64,000 nt of DNA from Microbacterium psychrotolerans (GCF_031085295.1 NZ_JAVFWO010000006.1:124001-188000), one strand, 5' to 3'; shown: positions 16,653-26,994, counted from the first letter of the stretch. Notes: a model not told the origin generated them from the letters alone. Made by a program: numbers and translations.

Positions 16653-17203
16653 ACCGGCTGCAGGGGCTCGTGGCGACCTGCGGGCGGGATGACGCGGATG
16701 CCGTCGCCCGGGCGCACGACGCCGCCCTCGAGCACGACCGACATGACGCCGGCCAGGCGCACGGTGGCACGCGTGTCGTCGACGTGGACAAGCTCCTTCA
16801 TCAGCCCCTCCGAGACGCCGTCGATCTGGACGCAGGGGTTGCGCAGGCCGGTGACCTCGATCACCGCGTCGTCGCCGAGTGCGAGTCGCGTGCCGCGCGA
16901 CAGACCCAGCAGGTCGATGCCGGCGGTGGTCACGTTCTCGCCCAGGGCGCCCGGGTGCACCTCGTGGCCGCGTTCGGCCATGTCGTCGAACAGCTCGGCA
17001 TGGATCAGGTGCACCTGGCGCAGGTTGGGCGTCGTGGGATCGCGCCGGACGCGGGACAGGTGCTGCACGGTGGTGCCGGCGTGGGCGTCGCCCTCGACGC
17101 CGATGCCGGCGATCAGGGTGATGCTCTCGCGCGTCGGCTTGCTGAAGCGATGCGCGTCGTCGCGGGCGACCGCGACGACGTGTCCGGAGAGGGGTTCGGT
17201 CAC
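16649..17203 (-). CDS. MOSC domain protein
   Basis: This 184-residue protein resembles YiiM-type MOSC domains. The conserved Cys124 in RNPCVQID is the residue thought to bind sulfur or the molybdenum cofactor in this superfamily, and GALGENVTT is the matching beta-barrel stretch. The role of a MOSC protein between ApbE and the NqrB-like reductase is unclear; it might handle sulfur or a redox substrate. The GTG start overlaps the ApbE TGA by 4 nt. It also has TAGCCT 6 nt upstream, inside ApbE, so an internal leaderless promoter is possible. Confidence 0.85.
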   Translation of the reverse strand: MTEPLSGHVVAVARDDAHRFSKPTRESITLIAGIGVEGDAHAGTTVQHLSRVRRDPTTPNLRQVHLIHAELFDDMAERGHEVHPGALGENVTTAGIDLLGLSRGTRLALGDDAVIEVTGLRNPCVQIDGVSEGLMKELVHVDDTRATVRLAGVMSVVLEGGVVRPGDGIRVIPPAGRHEPLQPV

Positions 17204-18138
17204 TGTTCCAGGCTATTCGGTCGCGAAGCCGGTGCGATCCCGGGTCCGACATCTGTTCGCACGAACAGGTCGGCGCGGCAGCCAGGAGACCACTCGACGC
17301 GGCCGTCCGTCGTCATGCGCACCCATTCGACGCCCCACTCGTGGGCGAGGCGAGGACCGCCGTCGAAGAACAGGGCCGTCGCGACGGCGTCCGCGGCCAT
17401 CGCGTCGGCCGCCGCCGCCCACGTCGCGGCGATCGTCCGCACGGGCTGCCCGGTGCGCGCGTCGAGCACGTGGTGCAGGGTGCCGATGCCCGTCGCCGAG
17501 GGCCAGGCGCGCCGGTTGACGGCCGACGCGCAGAGCGCGGCATCCGTCACCTCCCACACGCCGATGGCACGACGCGGATCGAACGGGTGCTCGAGCCCGA
17601 TGCGCTGCGGGCGCCCGCGCAGCGCAAGGTCGCCGCCGGCGTCCACCGTGAGATCACCGGACTCGCTGCGCACGAGGATGCCCAGCACCAGGTCGACGAG
17701 GCGGCCCTTGCCGAGGGCGCCGACGTCGATCGTCGCCGGCTCGACGAGCGCCAGGCGCCCGTCGTGCCAGCTCAGCAGCTCCCGCCATCGGGCCGGCGCC
17801 GGCGTCGCCCCGCGGTCGCGCAGCGTATAGGCGGCGTCGTAGCCGAGGGCGTCCAACGATCCGCCGACGAGCGGGTTGACTGCGCCTCCCGTGGCGTCCG
17901 ACAGGGTGGCGAGGGCGTCGAGCATCGGCACGGCATCAGCAGGCGCGGGGACGGCGCCTGGCGTCCGCGCCAGCGCGCTCACGACCGAATCCGCCCGGAA
18001 CCGCGACCAGTCCCGGTCGAACTCGTCGATGCGCGCGCTCACCTCGTCGCGCACCGCCGCCGGCAGGCGACGCTCGGTGACGATGTCCCACGTCGTGCCG
18101 ATGGCGTCGAAGCGCCAGGAGTCCGGCGCCGTGCTCAC
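17200..18138 (-). CDS. apbE: FAD:protein FMN transferase (ApbE)
   Basis: ApbE moves FMN from FAD onto a Ser/Thr of target proteins outside the cytosol. The 312 residues show the family features: FDAIGTTWDI near the start, the TIDVGALGKGRLVD flavin-binding stretch, the VDAGGDL motif, and the Mg-binding C-terminal DAMAADAVATAL. I see no obvious signal peptide, although many ApbE proteins act outside the membrane; the FMN-binding partner is a lipoprotein. The GTG at 18138 lies 3 nt after the stop of that partner, so the two are co-transcribed. Confidence 0.9.
   Translation of the reverse strand: MSTAPDSWRFDAIGTTWDIVTERRLPAAVRDEVSARIDEFDRDWSRFRADSVVSALARTPGAVPAPADAVPMLDALATLSDATGGAVNPLVGGSLDALGYDAAYTLRDRGATPAPARWRELLSWHDGRLALVEPATIDVGALGKGRLVDLVLGILVRSESGDLTVDAGGDLALRGRPQRIGLEHPFDPRRAIGVWEVTDAALCASAVNRRAWPSATGIGTLHHVLDARTGQPVRTIAATWAAAADAMAADAVATALFFDGGPRLAHEWGVEWVRMTTDGRVEWSPGCRADLFVRTDVGPGIAPASRPNSLEQ
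17210..17215 (-). promoter_or_regulatory. Possible internal -10 box (TAGCCT) before the MOSC gene
   Basis: TAGCCT on the minus strand ends 6 nt before the MOSC GTG but lies within the apbE coding sequence, so codon content could explain it. Confidence 0.3.
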
Positions 18139-18141
18139 GGC

Positions 18142-18615
18142 CTAGTTCGCCGCCTCGGACTTGATGGTCTCGATCGCGTCGTTGAAGCCGCCGCTGGTGA
18201 GCGACGACCCGGCCACGCGGCTGACCTGGATCTCGTCGATGTCCTGCCCGACGACGACGTCGGCGATGCCGCCGATGAACTCGCCCTGGTACTGCTCCGA
18301 CTCGCGCTTCTGCGGGTCGCCGGTCACCTCGACCGCCGTGATCACGTCGTCCTCGAGGCTCACCGTGACGGTGATCGTCTCGACCGATTCGGGCGTGGCA
18401 TACGAGCCGTCCGCCGTGTACGTGCCGTCGGCGTAGGAGCCGCTCGAGCCGGTGCCGGCGGAGCCGCTGTCGGTGCTCTCCGCAGTGTCGGTCGTCGCAG
18501 GTTCTTCGGCCTCCGACGCCTCCGGCGTGCAGCCGGCCAGGAGCGCGATGCCGGCGACGGCGGTCAGCGCGGCTCCGGCGCGAACAGGGCGGGAAGCGAG
18601 TGCGGTGCGGATCAT
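18142..18615 (-). CDS. FMN-binding domain lipoprotein
   Basis: This is a 157-residue exported lipoprotein. The signal peptide ends in a lipobox LLAGC with Cys29. A Ser/Thr/Glu linker follows, then a single FMN_bind domain at about 62-157. The C-terminal VAGSSLTSGGFNDAI matches the ApbE target motif, with Thr140 the likely flavinylated residue. It should carry covalent FMN on the outer face of the membrane and accept electrons from the NqrB-like/FNR fusion encoded in the same operon. ATG 18615 has AGGAGG 6 nt upstream. Confidence 0.9.
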   Translation of the reverse strand: MIRTALASRPVRAGAALTAVAGIALLAGCTPEASEAEEPATTDTAESTDSGSAGTGSSGSYADGTYTADGSYATPESVETITVTVSLEDDVITAVEVTGDPQKRESEQYQGEFIGGIADVVVGQDIDEIQVSRVAGSSLTSGGFNDAIETIKSEAAN

Positions 18616-18684
18616 GACGGTCCTCCTGGCTCGGGTCGGCTCGTGTCGTGCGAGCGGTGACGCGGAAGCGTCTGAATCAGATCC

Positions 18685-18690
18685 TGTCAA
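18685..18690 (-). promoter_or_regulatory. Consensus -35 (TTGACA) upstream of the flavin operon
   Basis: A perfect TTGACA on the minus strand lies about 70 nt before the FMN-binding lipoprotein start, just past the P-type ATPase stop. I find no good -10 at 16-18 bp, so the promoter may need an activator. CAAAGG and CATAGG 11 bp apart lie just upstream (18696-18712). Confidence 0.35.
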
Positions 18691-18696
18691 CCGGTC

Positions 18697-21489
18697 CTAT
18701 GAGCCGCCTTTGAGCGTGTCCGCCGATGTCGATGACGTGCCGCGTGCGCGCAGCACCGCCTTGAGCACCTCGACGGCGAGGAAGATGCCGATGGACACCA
18801 CGATCGGCAGGATCCAGGATGCCGCGTCCAGCGGCCGCGAGTCGAACAGCACATTCATGAACGGCACGTAGGTGTAGATCAGCTGCAGCACGATGAGAGC
18901 GATGGCGGACCACCAGACCACGCGGTTGCCCCGCAGCACGTCGAGGGTGAGACTCGAGCGTCCGAGGAACCGGCAGTTGAGCAGGTACGCGAGCTGTCCG
19001 AGCGCGAGCATGAGGACGGCCTCGGTGCGGGCCACCTCGATGTCGGCTCCGGTCGCGACGACGCCGTAGAACACGCCCATCGCGGCGCCGCCGATGAGGA
19101 GCGACACGACCAGCACGAAGCCGAGCTCGCGGCGATCGATGATCGGTCCGCCGCTGGCGCGCGGCGGGCGGCGCATGATGCCGCGCTCGGCAGGCTCGTA
19201 TGCGAGGGCGAGCGAGAGCGTCACCGCGGTCACCATGTTGACCCACAGCACCTGCACACTCGTGATGGGCAGCGCGAGCCCGAACACGACGGCGACGAGG
19301 ATCACGAGCGACTGCGCCCCGTTGGTCGGCAGCAGGAACACGATCGACTTGCGCAGGTTGTCGTAGATGCGACGTCCCTCGGCGATCGCGCTGCGGATCG
19401 TCGCGAAGTTGTCGTCGGCCAGCACGAACTCGGCGGCCTCCTTGGTCGCCTCGGTGCCTTTGATGCCCATCGCGATGCCGACGTCGGCCCGCGTCAGCGC
19501 AGGGGCGTCGTTGACGCCGTCACCGGTCATCGCGACGACCTCGCCGTGCGACTGCAGCGCCCGCACGATGCGGATCTTGTGCTCGGGGCTCGTGCGCGCG
19601 TACACGTCGACGTCGCGCACGACCTCGCGCAACTGCTCCTGGGTGAGTGCTTCGAGCTCGGCGCCGGTGAGCACCTCGGCGTCGGCGCTCGCAAGCCCCA
19701 TCTCGTGCGCGATGGCCAGGGCTGTGCCGGCGTGGTCGCCCGTGATCATCTTCACGCGGATGCCAGCGGTGTGACAGTCCGCGATCGCCTCGACGGCTTC
19801 CGGCCGGGGCGGGTCGACGATCCCCCAGAGCCCGATGAACTCGAGGTCGATGAGGTCGTCGAGCGCGAACTCGTCGGTGGTCGGCCGCACGGGTTTCCGG
19901 GCCGCCGCGAGCACGCGCAGGCCCTGCGAGCTCAGCGCCTCGATCGCCGTGTTCCAGCGCACCAGGTCGAGCGGCTCGGACCCGTCGGCTCCCCGCTGGG
20001 TGAGCGAACGCTCGAGCAGGCGGTCGGGTGCGCCCTTGACGAGGATCGCCCGCGAGACCTCGCCGGCGGCACCGCCGGAGCGGGCGCCCTCGTTGAGGGT
20101 CGCCATGAGCTTGTTCGCGGAGTCGAACGGGATGACGGCGACCCGGCGTCCGCCGGCGCTCCCGACACCGCCCTTCATCGCGACGAGCTTGAGCGCGCCC
20201 TCCGTCGGCTCGCCGACGAGGCCCCACGCGCCGTCCTCGCCGCGGACGATGTGGGCGTCGTTGCAGAGCGTCGCGATGGCCAGGAGCGCTGCCAGATCGC
20301 CGCGTTCGGCCGGTGCCGCGTCGCCCGCGGCGGCATCCGCGCCTCCGCCGGCGGGGACGATGTCGCCTTCGGGCACGTAGCCGAGCCCGGTGACGCTGTA
20401 CTCCCCCAGCGGTGTCACGATGTGCCGCACGGTCATCTCGTTGCGGGTGAGCGTGCCCGTCTTGTCGGAGCACACCGTGGTCACCGATCCCAGCGCCTCG
20501 ACCGCGGGAAGCTTCCGCGTGATCGCGTTGTGACGGGCCATCTGCTGCACGCCGATCGCGAGCGTGATCGTCACGAGCGCCGGCAGCCCCTCGGGGATCG
20601 CCGCGACGGCGAAGCCGATGGCGGCCGAGATGAGCTCGGGGTACGGCATGCCGTGCAGGAAGCGCCCGATCATCATCATGATCGCCGCCATCGCCAGGAT
20701 CACGACGGTGAGCACGCGGCCGAAGCCGTCGAGCTGACGGGTCAGCGGGGTGGCCAGCGACTCGGCCTCGTCCGCCAGGCTCTGGATGCGGCCGAGCTCG
20801 GTGTCCGATCCGGTCGCGGTGACCACGCCCCGGCCCTGCCCGGCGCTGATGATGGTGCCCGAGAACGCCATCGATCCGCGATCGCCCACCCCCGCCTCCG
20901 GCGCCGACGGGTCGGTGGTCTTCGACGACGGCACGGACTCTCCGGTCAGCGCCGCCTCGTCGATGCGCAGCTGGAAGGCCTGCAGCAGCCGCAGGTCGGC
21001 GGGCACCTTGTCGCCGGGCATGAGCCGCACGACATCGCCCGGCACCAGGTCGGCGGCGGGCACCGTCACCCAGCCGCCGTCGCGGCGCGCACTCGCGTCG
21101 GCCGACAGCATCCCGCGGATGCCGGCGAGCGCCTTCTCGGCGCGCCCCTCCTGGATGTACCCGATCACCGCGTTGATGATGGCGACGACCATGATCACCC
21201 AGAAGTCGAGCCAGTCCCCCATGAGCGCCTTGATGACCGCGGCGCCCAGCAGGATGTAGATCAGGGTGTCGTTGGAGTGCGCCAGGAACCGGAGCACCGC
21301 CGGCTTGCGCGCTGGCTCCGGGAGGCGGTTGGGTCCGGCGATCTCGAGGCGCGTGGCCGCGTCGTCGGTGCGCAGTCCCCCGGCCTCGGCCTCGAGATGC
21401 GCCAGCACGTCGTCGGCGAGCAGCGCCCAGGGGCGCGCCACCGTCAGGCGCGCTTCGGTCAACGGCGGGGAGTTCAGCGGCTGCGTCAT
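18697..21489 (-). CDS. P-type cation-transporting ATPase (P2 type)
   Basis: This 930-residue pump resembles Ca/Mn P2A ATPases and PacL-like proteins. It has an N-terminal cation ATPase domain (about 20-85), the actuator motif LTGES near 181, the ion-binding PEGLP in TM4 at 299-303, phosphorylated Asp342 in DKTGTLT, the MTGDGVNDAP hinge and six C-terminal helices. PEGLP rather than CPx argues against a heavy-metal P1B pump. The ion (Ca, Mn or Na/K) cannot be settled by reading. AAGGATGA precedes the ATG. It lies between prs and the flavin operon on the same strand. Confidence 0.93.
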   Translation of the reverse strand: MTQPLNSPPLTEARLTVARPWALLADDVLAHLEAEAGGLRTDDAATRLEIAGPNRLPEPARKPAVLRFLAHSNDTLIYILLGAAVIKALMGDWLDFWVIMVVAIINAVIGYIQEGRAEKALAGIRGMLSADASARRDGGWVTVPAADLVPGDVVRLMPGDKVPADLRLLQAFQLRIDEAALTGESVPSSKTTDPSAPEAGVGDRGSMAFSGTIISAGQGRGVVTATGSDTELGRIQSLADEAESLATPLTRQLDGFGRVLTVVILAMAAIMMMIGRFLHGMPYPELISAAIGFAVAAIPEGLPALVTITLAIGVQQMARHNAITRKLPAVEALGSVTTVCSDKTGTLTRNEMTVRHIVTPLGEYSVTGLGYVPEGDIVPAGGGADAAAGDAAPAERGDLAALLAIATLCNDAHIVRGEDGAWGLVGEPTEGALKLVAMKGGVGSAGGRRVAVIPFDSANKLMATLNEGARSGGAAGEVSRAILVKGAPDRLLERSLTQRGADGSEPLDLVRWNTAIEALSSQGLRVLAAARKPVRPTTDEFALDDLIDLEFIGLWGIVDPPRPEAVEAIADCHTAGIRVKMITGDHAGTALAIAHEMGLASADAEVLTGAELEALTQEQLREVVRDVDVYARTSPEHKIRIVRALQSHGEVVAMTGDGVNDAPALTRADVGIAMGIKGTEATKEAAEFVLADDNFATIRSAIAEGRRIYDNLRKSIVFLLPTNGAQSLVILVAVVFGLALPITSVQVLWVNMVTAVTLSLALAYEPAERGIMRRPPRASGGPIIDRRELGFVLVVSLLIGGAAMGVFYGVVATGADIEVARTEAVLMLALGQLAYLLNCRFLGRSSLTLDVLRGNRVVWWSAIALIVLQLIYTYVPFMNVLFDSRPLDAASWILPIVVSIGIFLAVEVLKAVLRARGTSSTSADTLKGGS

Positions 21490-21546
21490 GGATTCGTCAT
21501 CCTTCCGTCGCCGCCGCGGAGTCGGGGGTCCGACCCTGTGCCGGCG

Positions 21547-22581
21547 TCAGGCCGCCCCGTCGAACATGCTGGTGACGGAGCCGTCCTCGAACACTTCGTG
21601 GATCGCGCGTGCGAGCAGCGGTGCGATAGGCAGAATCGTAAGGCTCGGGAACCGCTTCTCGTCGGGGATCGGCACCGTGTCGGTCACGACGACCTCGTCG
21701 ATCGCCGGACTCTGCAGGCGCTCGGCGGCGGGATCGCTGAAGATCGCGTGCGTCGCGGCGACGATGACCTTGGTCGCGCCGTTGGCTTTGAGCGCCTCGG
21801 CGGCCTTCACGATCGTGCCGCCGGTGTCGATCATGTCGTCGACCAGGAGGCACACGCGTCCGTCGACCGCGCCGACGATCTCGTTGACGGTGACCTGGTT
21901 GGCGACGTTGGGATCGCGGCGCTTGTGGATGATCGCCAGCGGCGCGCCCAGGCTGTCCGACCACTGGTCGGCGACGCGCACGCGGCCGGTGTCGGGCGAG
22001 ACGACGGTGAGGCGGTCGCGGTCGGACTCGCTGAGCGTGTTCTCGAAATACTCCAGCAGCACGGGCTTCGCGAACAGGTGGTCGACGGGTCCGTCGAAGA
22101 AGCCCTGGATCTGGGCGGCGTGCAGGTCGACGCTCATGACACGGTCGGCCCCGGCGGTCTTGAACAGGTCGGCGACGAGGCGAGCGCTGATGGGCTCGCG
22201 GCCCCGGCCCTTCTTGTCCTGACGCGAGTACGGGAAGTACGGCGCGACGACGGTGATGCGCTTGGCCGACGCCCGCTTCGCGGCGTCCAGCATGATGAGG
22301 GTCTCCATCATCCACTCGTTGACCGGCGGCCCGAAGCTCTGGATGAGGAACAGGTCGCAGCCGCGGATGGAGACCTCGAACCGCGTCAGGATCTCGCCCG
22401 ACGCGAACGTGCGGTACTCGGTGGGGACGAGCTCGGTGCTCAGCTGCTCGGCGACCTGCGATGCGAGCTCGGGGTGCGAGCTCCCGCGCGCGATGACGAG
22501 CCGCTTCTTCGTCTTGGCGACGAGTCCGGGGGCGATGTCATTCGCACGGTCGAGTTCAACGGTCTTCTTCTTGCGCGCCAT
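21547..22581 (-). CDS. prs: Ribose-phosphate pyrophosphokinase
   Basis: It makes PRPP from ribose 5-phosphate and ATP for nucleotide, His and Trp synthesis. The 344 residues contain the ATP-binding FPYSRQDKK loop, the metal-binding VMSVDLHAAQ and the PRPP loop VDDMIDTGGT. About 25 basic N-terminal residues precede the usual start region. ATG 22581 has AAGGCGG upstream. The start lies 26 nt inside the end of glmU, so the two are translated as a coupled pair, the standard actinobacterial glmU-prs order. Confidence 0.96.
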   Translation of the reverse strand: MARKKKTVELDRANDIAPGLVAKTKKRLVIARGSSHPELASQVAEQLSTELVPTEYRTFASGEILTRFEVSIRGCDLFLIQSFGPPVNEWMMETLIMLDAAKRASAKRITVVAPYFPYSRQDKKGRGREPISARLVADLFKTAGADRVMSVDLHAAQIQGFFDGPVDHLFAKPVLLEYFENTLSESDRDRLTVVSPDTGRVRVADQWSDSLGAPLAIIHKRRDPNVANQVTVNEIVGAVDGRVCLLVDDMIDTGGTIVKAAEALKANGATKVIVAATHAIFSDPAAERLQSPAIDEVVVTDTVPIPDEKRFPSLTILPIAPLLARAIHEVFEDGSVTSMFDGAA

Positions 22582-24025
22582 CGTCCGCCTTCTGTGCGCT
22601 GCGGGCCTTGGCGGCGACGTCCGCCGCTCCGGTACCCGGTCTGTTCTTCTCGACCCACCCCTCGACGTTGCGCTGAGGGGCGACGCTGAGAGCGAGAGCA
22701 CCGGCGGGCACATCCTTGCGGATGACCGCCCCCGCCCCCGTCTTCGCGCCGTCTCCGATCCTAACGGGCGCCACGAAGACGTTATGCGAGCCGGCGTGCA
22801 CTTCGTCACCGATCTCGGTGCGGTGCTTGGCCAGGTCGTCGTAGTTGGCGGTGATCGCGCCGGCACCGAGGTTGACGCCGCGGCCGATGGTGGTGTCGCC
22901 GATGTACGACAGGTGCGGCACCTTGCTGCCCTCGCCGATGGTCGAGTTCTTCGTCTCGACGAAGGTGCCGATCTTTCCCTTGGCGCCCAGATAGGTGCCG
23001 GGGCGGACGTACGCGAACGGGCCGACGGTCGCGCCGGCGCCGATGACGGCGAGCGTCGCGTCGGTGCGCCGGACGGTGGCGCCCTCGCCGACCTCGCAGT
23101 CGACGAGGCTCGTGTCGGGTCCGACGATCGCGCCGGTCTCGATGACGGTGGCGCCGAGGATGTGCGTGTTGGGCAGCACGGTCACGTCGGGAGCGAGCTT
23201 CGCGTCGACGTCGATCCAGGTGGTCGCCGGGTCGAGGATCGTCGCACCCTCCAGCTGCCAGCGGCGCACGGTGCGCGCGTTGAGGAGGCGGCCGACCTCC
23301 GAGAGCTGTGCGCGGTCGTTCACGCCGTACGTCACGGTGACGTCGTCGACGAGCGATGCCGCGACGCGGCCGCCTGCGCGCCGCACGAGCCCGGCGACGT
23401 CGGTGAGGTACTTCTCCGCCTGGGCGTTGTCGAGGCCGATCGCCGGCAGGTGGCTGCGAAGGGCGTCCACTCGGAAGACGTACATGCCCGCGTTGATCTC
23501 GCGTACCGCGACCTCGGCGTCGTCGGCGTCCTTCTGCTCCACGATGCGCGCGACGTCGCCGTCGGCGTCGCGGATCACGCGTCCATAGCCGTTCGGGTCG
23601 TCGACGACGGCGGTCATGACGGTCACTTCCGCATCGGTCGTCCGGTGGGCCGCGAGGAACGCGGTCAGCGTTCCGGCATCCGCCAGCGGGCAGTCGCCCG
23701 AGAGCACGAGCACATCGCCGGCGAAGCCGTCGAGCTGGGCGAGGGCGACCTCGACGGCGCGACCGGTGCCGGGGACCTCGTCCTGGTCGACGACGCGCGC
23801 GTCAGGCGCCAGGTCGGCGACCGCCGCGGCCACCTGGTCGCGCTCGTGCCGCACGACGACGAGCGTGCGCGCCGGTGCCAGGGCGGCCGCGGAGGCGAGA
23901 ACGTGCCCGACGAGCGGACGACCGCCGATGCGATGGAGGACCTTGGGCAGCGACGACTTCATGCGCGTGCCCTGCCCGGCGGCGAGGACGATGACGGCCA
24001 GAGCGTTGTCAGGGGTGTCGGTCAT
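22556..24025 (-). CDS. glmU: Bifunctional GlmU (UDP-GlcNAc synthesis)
   Basis: GlmU acetylates glucosamine-1-P and then uridylates it to UDP-GlcNAc for peptidoglycan. The 489 residues have the N-terminal pyrophosphorylase domain (LAAGQGTRMKS, GDCPLAD, EINAGMY) and a C-terminal left-handed beta-helix with KNSTIGEGSK and the YIGDTTIGRG/GAGAITANYD acetyltransferase region. A short Ala/Lys-rich tail overlaps prs. The ATG begins two bases beyond the discriminator base of tRNA-Gln, so there is no separate leader; the tRNA 3' side (GGCGGAG) is the only Shine-Dalgarno-like sequence. Confidence 0.97.
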   Translation of the reverse strand: MTDTPDNALAVIVLAAGQGTRMKSSLPKVLHRIGGRPLVGHVLASAAALAPARTLVVVRHERDQVAAAVADLAPDARVVDQDEVPGTGRAVEVALAQLDGFAGDVLVLSGDCPLADAGTLTAFLAAHRTTDAEVTVMTAVVDDPNGYGRVIRDADGDVARIVEQKDADDAEVAVREINAGMYVFRVDALRSHLPAIGLDNAQAEKYLTDVAGLVRRAGGRVAASLVDDVTVTYGVNDRAQLSEVGRLLNARTVRRWQLEGATILDPATTWIDVDAKLAPDVTVLPNTHILGATVIETGAIVGPDTSLVDCEVGEGATVRRTDATLAVIGAGATVGPFAYVRPGTYLGAKGKIGTFVETKNSTIGEGSKVPHLSYIGDTTIGRGVNLGAGAITANYDDLAKHRTEIGDEVHAGSHNVFVAPVRIGDGAKTGAGAVIRKDVPAGALALSVAPQRNVEGWVEKNRPGTGAADVAAKARSAQKADDGAQEEDR

Positions 24026-24026
24026 G

Positions 24027-24098
24027 CTCCGCCGCCAGGATTCGAACCTGAACCTCACAGCTCCAAAGGCTGTCGTGCTGCCGTTACACCACGGCGGA
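24027..24098 (-). tRNA. tRNA-Gln (anticodon TTG)
   Basis: The 72-nt cloverleaf folds with acceptor stem TCCGCCG/CGGCGGA, anticodon stem ACAGC/GCTGT with loop CTTTGGA (anticodon TTG, reading CAA), T-loop GTTCGAATC and discriminator G. The 3' CCA is not encoded. A TTGACG element (24128-24133) lies exactly where a -35 would be if transcription began at the tRNA 5' end. The 3' end abuts the glmU start codon, so the two are probably co-transcribed. Confidence 0.95.
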
Positions 24099-24183
24099 AC
24101 GCGGCGACCAGGACTCCGGATGCCGCCCGTCAAGTCTGCCAGACCGCCCCCGGTCGATGAGCCTGCCGGAGCGCCGGCCCCGC

Positions 24184-24189
24184 GATAAT
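24184..24189 (+). promoter_or_regulatory. -10 box (GATAAT) of the MarR gene
   Basis: GATAAT is followed by 6 nt and the ATG at 24196. Confidence 0.5.
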
Positions 24190-24195
24190 GAGGGC

Positions 24196-24699
24196 ATGAC
24201 GGCGCAGAGCGACGAAGTGGACCGCATCGTCGAGGCGTGGACGACGCAGCGCCCCGACCTCGACTTCTCACCGCTCGGCGTGCTCTCGCGCGTCGACCGG
24301 CTCTCACGGCACCTCGACCGCGCGCGACGCGACGCCTTCCGTCGCAGCGAGCTCGAGCCGTGGGAGTGGGACGTGCTGTCGGCCCTCCGCCGCGCGGGAG
24401 AGCCGTTCCAGCTCAGCCCGAAGCAGCTGCTGCAGCAGACGCTCGTCTCGAGCGGCACGATGACCAACCGAATCGATCGCCTGGTCGGGCGCCGGCTCGT
24501 GCGCCGCGAGTCCGATCCTGACGACGGCCGGAGCGTCCTGGTCACCCTCACCGACGAGGGCAAGATCCGCGTGGATGCCGCGATCACGCGTCTCGTCGAC
24601 GCCGAGGCGCTGCTGCTCGACACCCTCTCGCGGGGCGACCGCGAGCGGCTCGCCGGGCTGCTGCGCAAGCTCAGCCTGGGCTTCGACGCGCACGACTAG
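24196..24699 (+). CDS. MarR-family transcriptional regulator
   Basis: This 167-residue winged-helix regulator has the MarR architecture: a helical dimerisation start, recognition-helix region LVSSGTMTNRIDRLV, and the wing SDPDDGRSVLVTLT. MarR proteins usually repress efflux or stress genes and respond to phenolic ligands. Its target is not evident, because the neighbours are housekeeping genes. The start is set by GATAAT 6 nt upstream. It is convergent with the ABC-F gene with 9 nt between stops. Confidence 0.92.
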   Translation: MTAQSDEVDRIVEAWTTQRPDLDFSPLGVLSRVDRLSRHLDRARRDAFRRSELEPWEWDVLSALRRAGEPFQLSPKQLLQQTLVSSGTMTNRIDRLVGRRLVRRESDPDDGRSVLVTLTDEGKIRVDAAITRLVDAEALLLDTLSRGDRERLAGLLRKLSLGFDAHD

Positions 24700-24708
24700 G
24701 TCCCGAGA

Positions 24709-26529
<1,821 letters not shown>

Positions 26530-26591
26530 GTCCCCTCCAGGCTAGGCGAGCCGGAAGGCCTCGCCGCGCGCCCGGCGTCGGGGAGGCCGGG

Positions 26592-26894
26592 TCAGTCGGC
26601 GATCTGCACGGCGCGGTCGAAGGCGACATACCCCGAGAAATCCGCCCCGACGCGCGTCACCGCACTGGAGTGCGGGGTCGGGTACGACCAGGCCCGGTCG
26701 GTGTGTTCGTGCTCGCCGGCCCGGACGCTGAAGTACTGGGCCTCGCCCTTCCACGGGCAGGTGTACGGCGTCGCGCTCTCGACCAGGGCGCCCTTGGCGA
26801 CCGCCACAGGCGGCCAGTACCAGTTGCCCTCGATGCGCACGAGGTCGTCCTTGTCGGCCTCGGCGATCACCACGCCGTTCAGCACAGCCTTCAT
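26592..26894 (-). CDS. DUF427 domain protein
   Basis: This 100-residue protein matches the DUF427 family (nucleotidyltransferase-like beta fold of unknown function): FNG-like start KAVLNGVVIAEAD, EGNWYWPP, TPYTCPWKGEAQYFSV and the Y(A/S)YPTP-like SYPTPH. ATG 26894 has GGAGGAG 3 nt upstream, which rules out a longer reading. Function is unknown. It follows the acetyltransferase gene on the same strand after 100 nt without recognisable signals. Confidence 0.85.
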   Translation of the reverse strand: MKAVLNGVVIAEADKDDLVRIEGNWYWPPVAVAKGALVESATPYTCPWKGEAQYFSVRAGEHEHTDRAWSYPTPHSSAVTRVGADFSGYVAFDRAVQIAD

Positions 26895-26994
26895 GTCTCC
26901 TCCAGGTGGGTTGGTCTTGGTCTGCCCCAGAGGGACGAACCGGCCCACCCGCGGATGTGTTCCCGCCGAAGGTCGTGCGCGAGGGGGTGCCGGG

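Noticed and set aside
19546..22689. 1047-codon open frame on the plus strand opposite the P-type ATPase and prs
   Set aside because: Same compositional artefact; both minus-strand genes carry full catalytic motifs.
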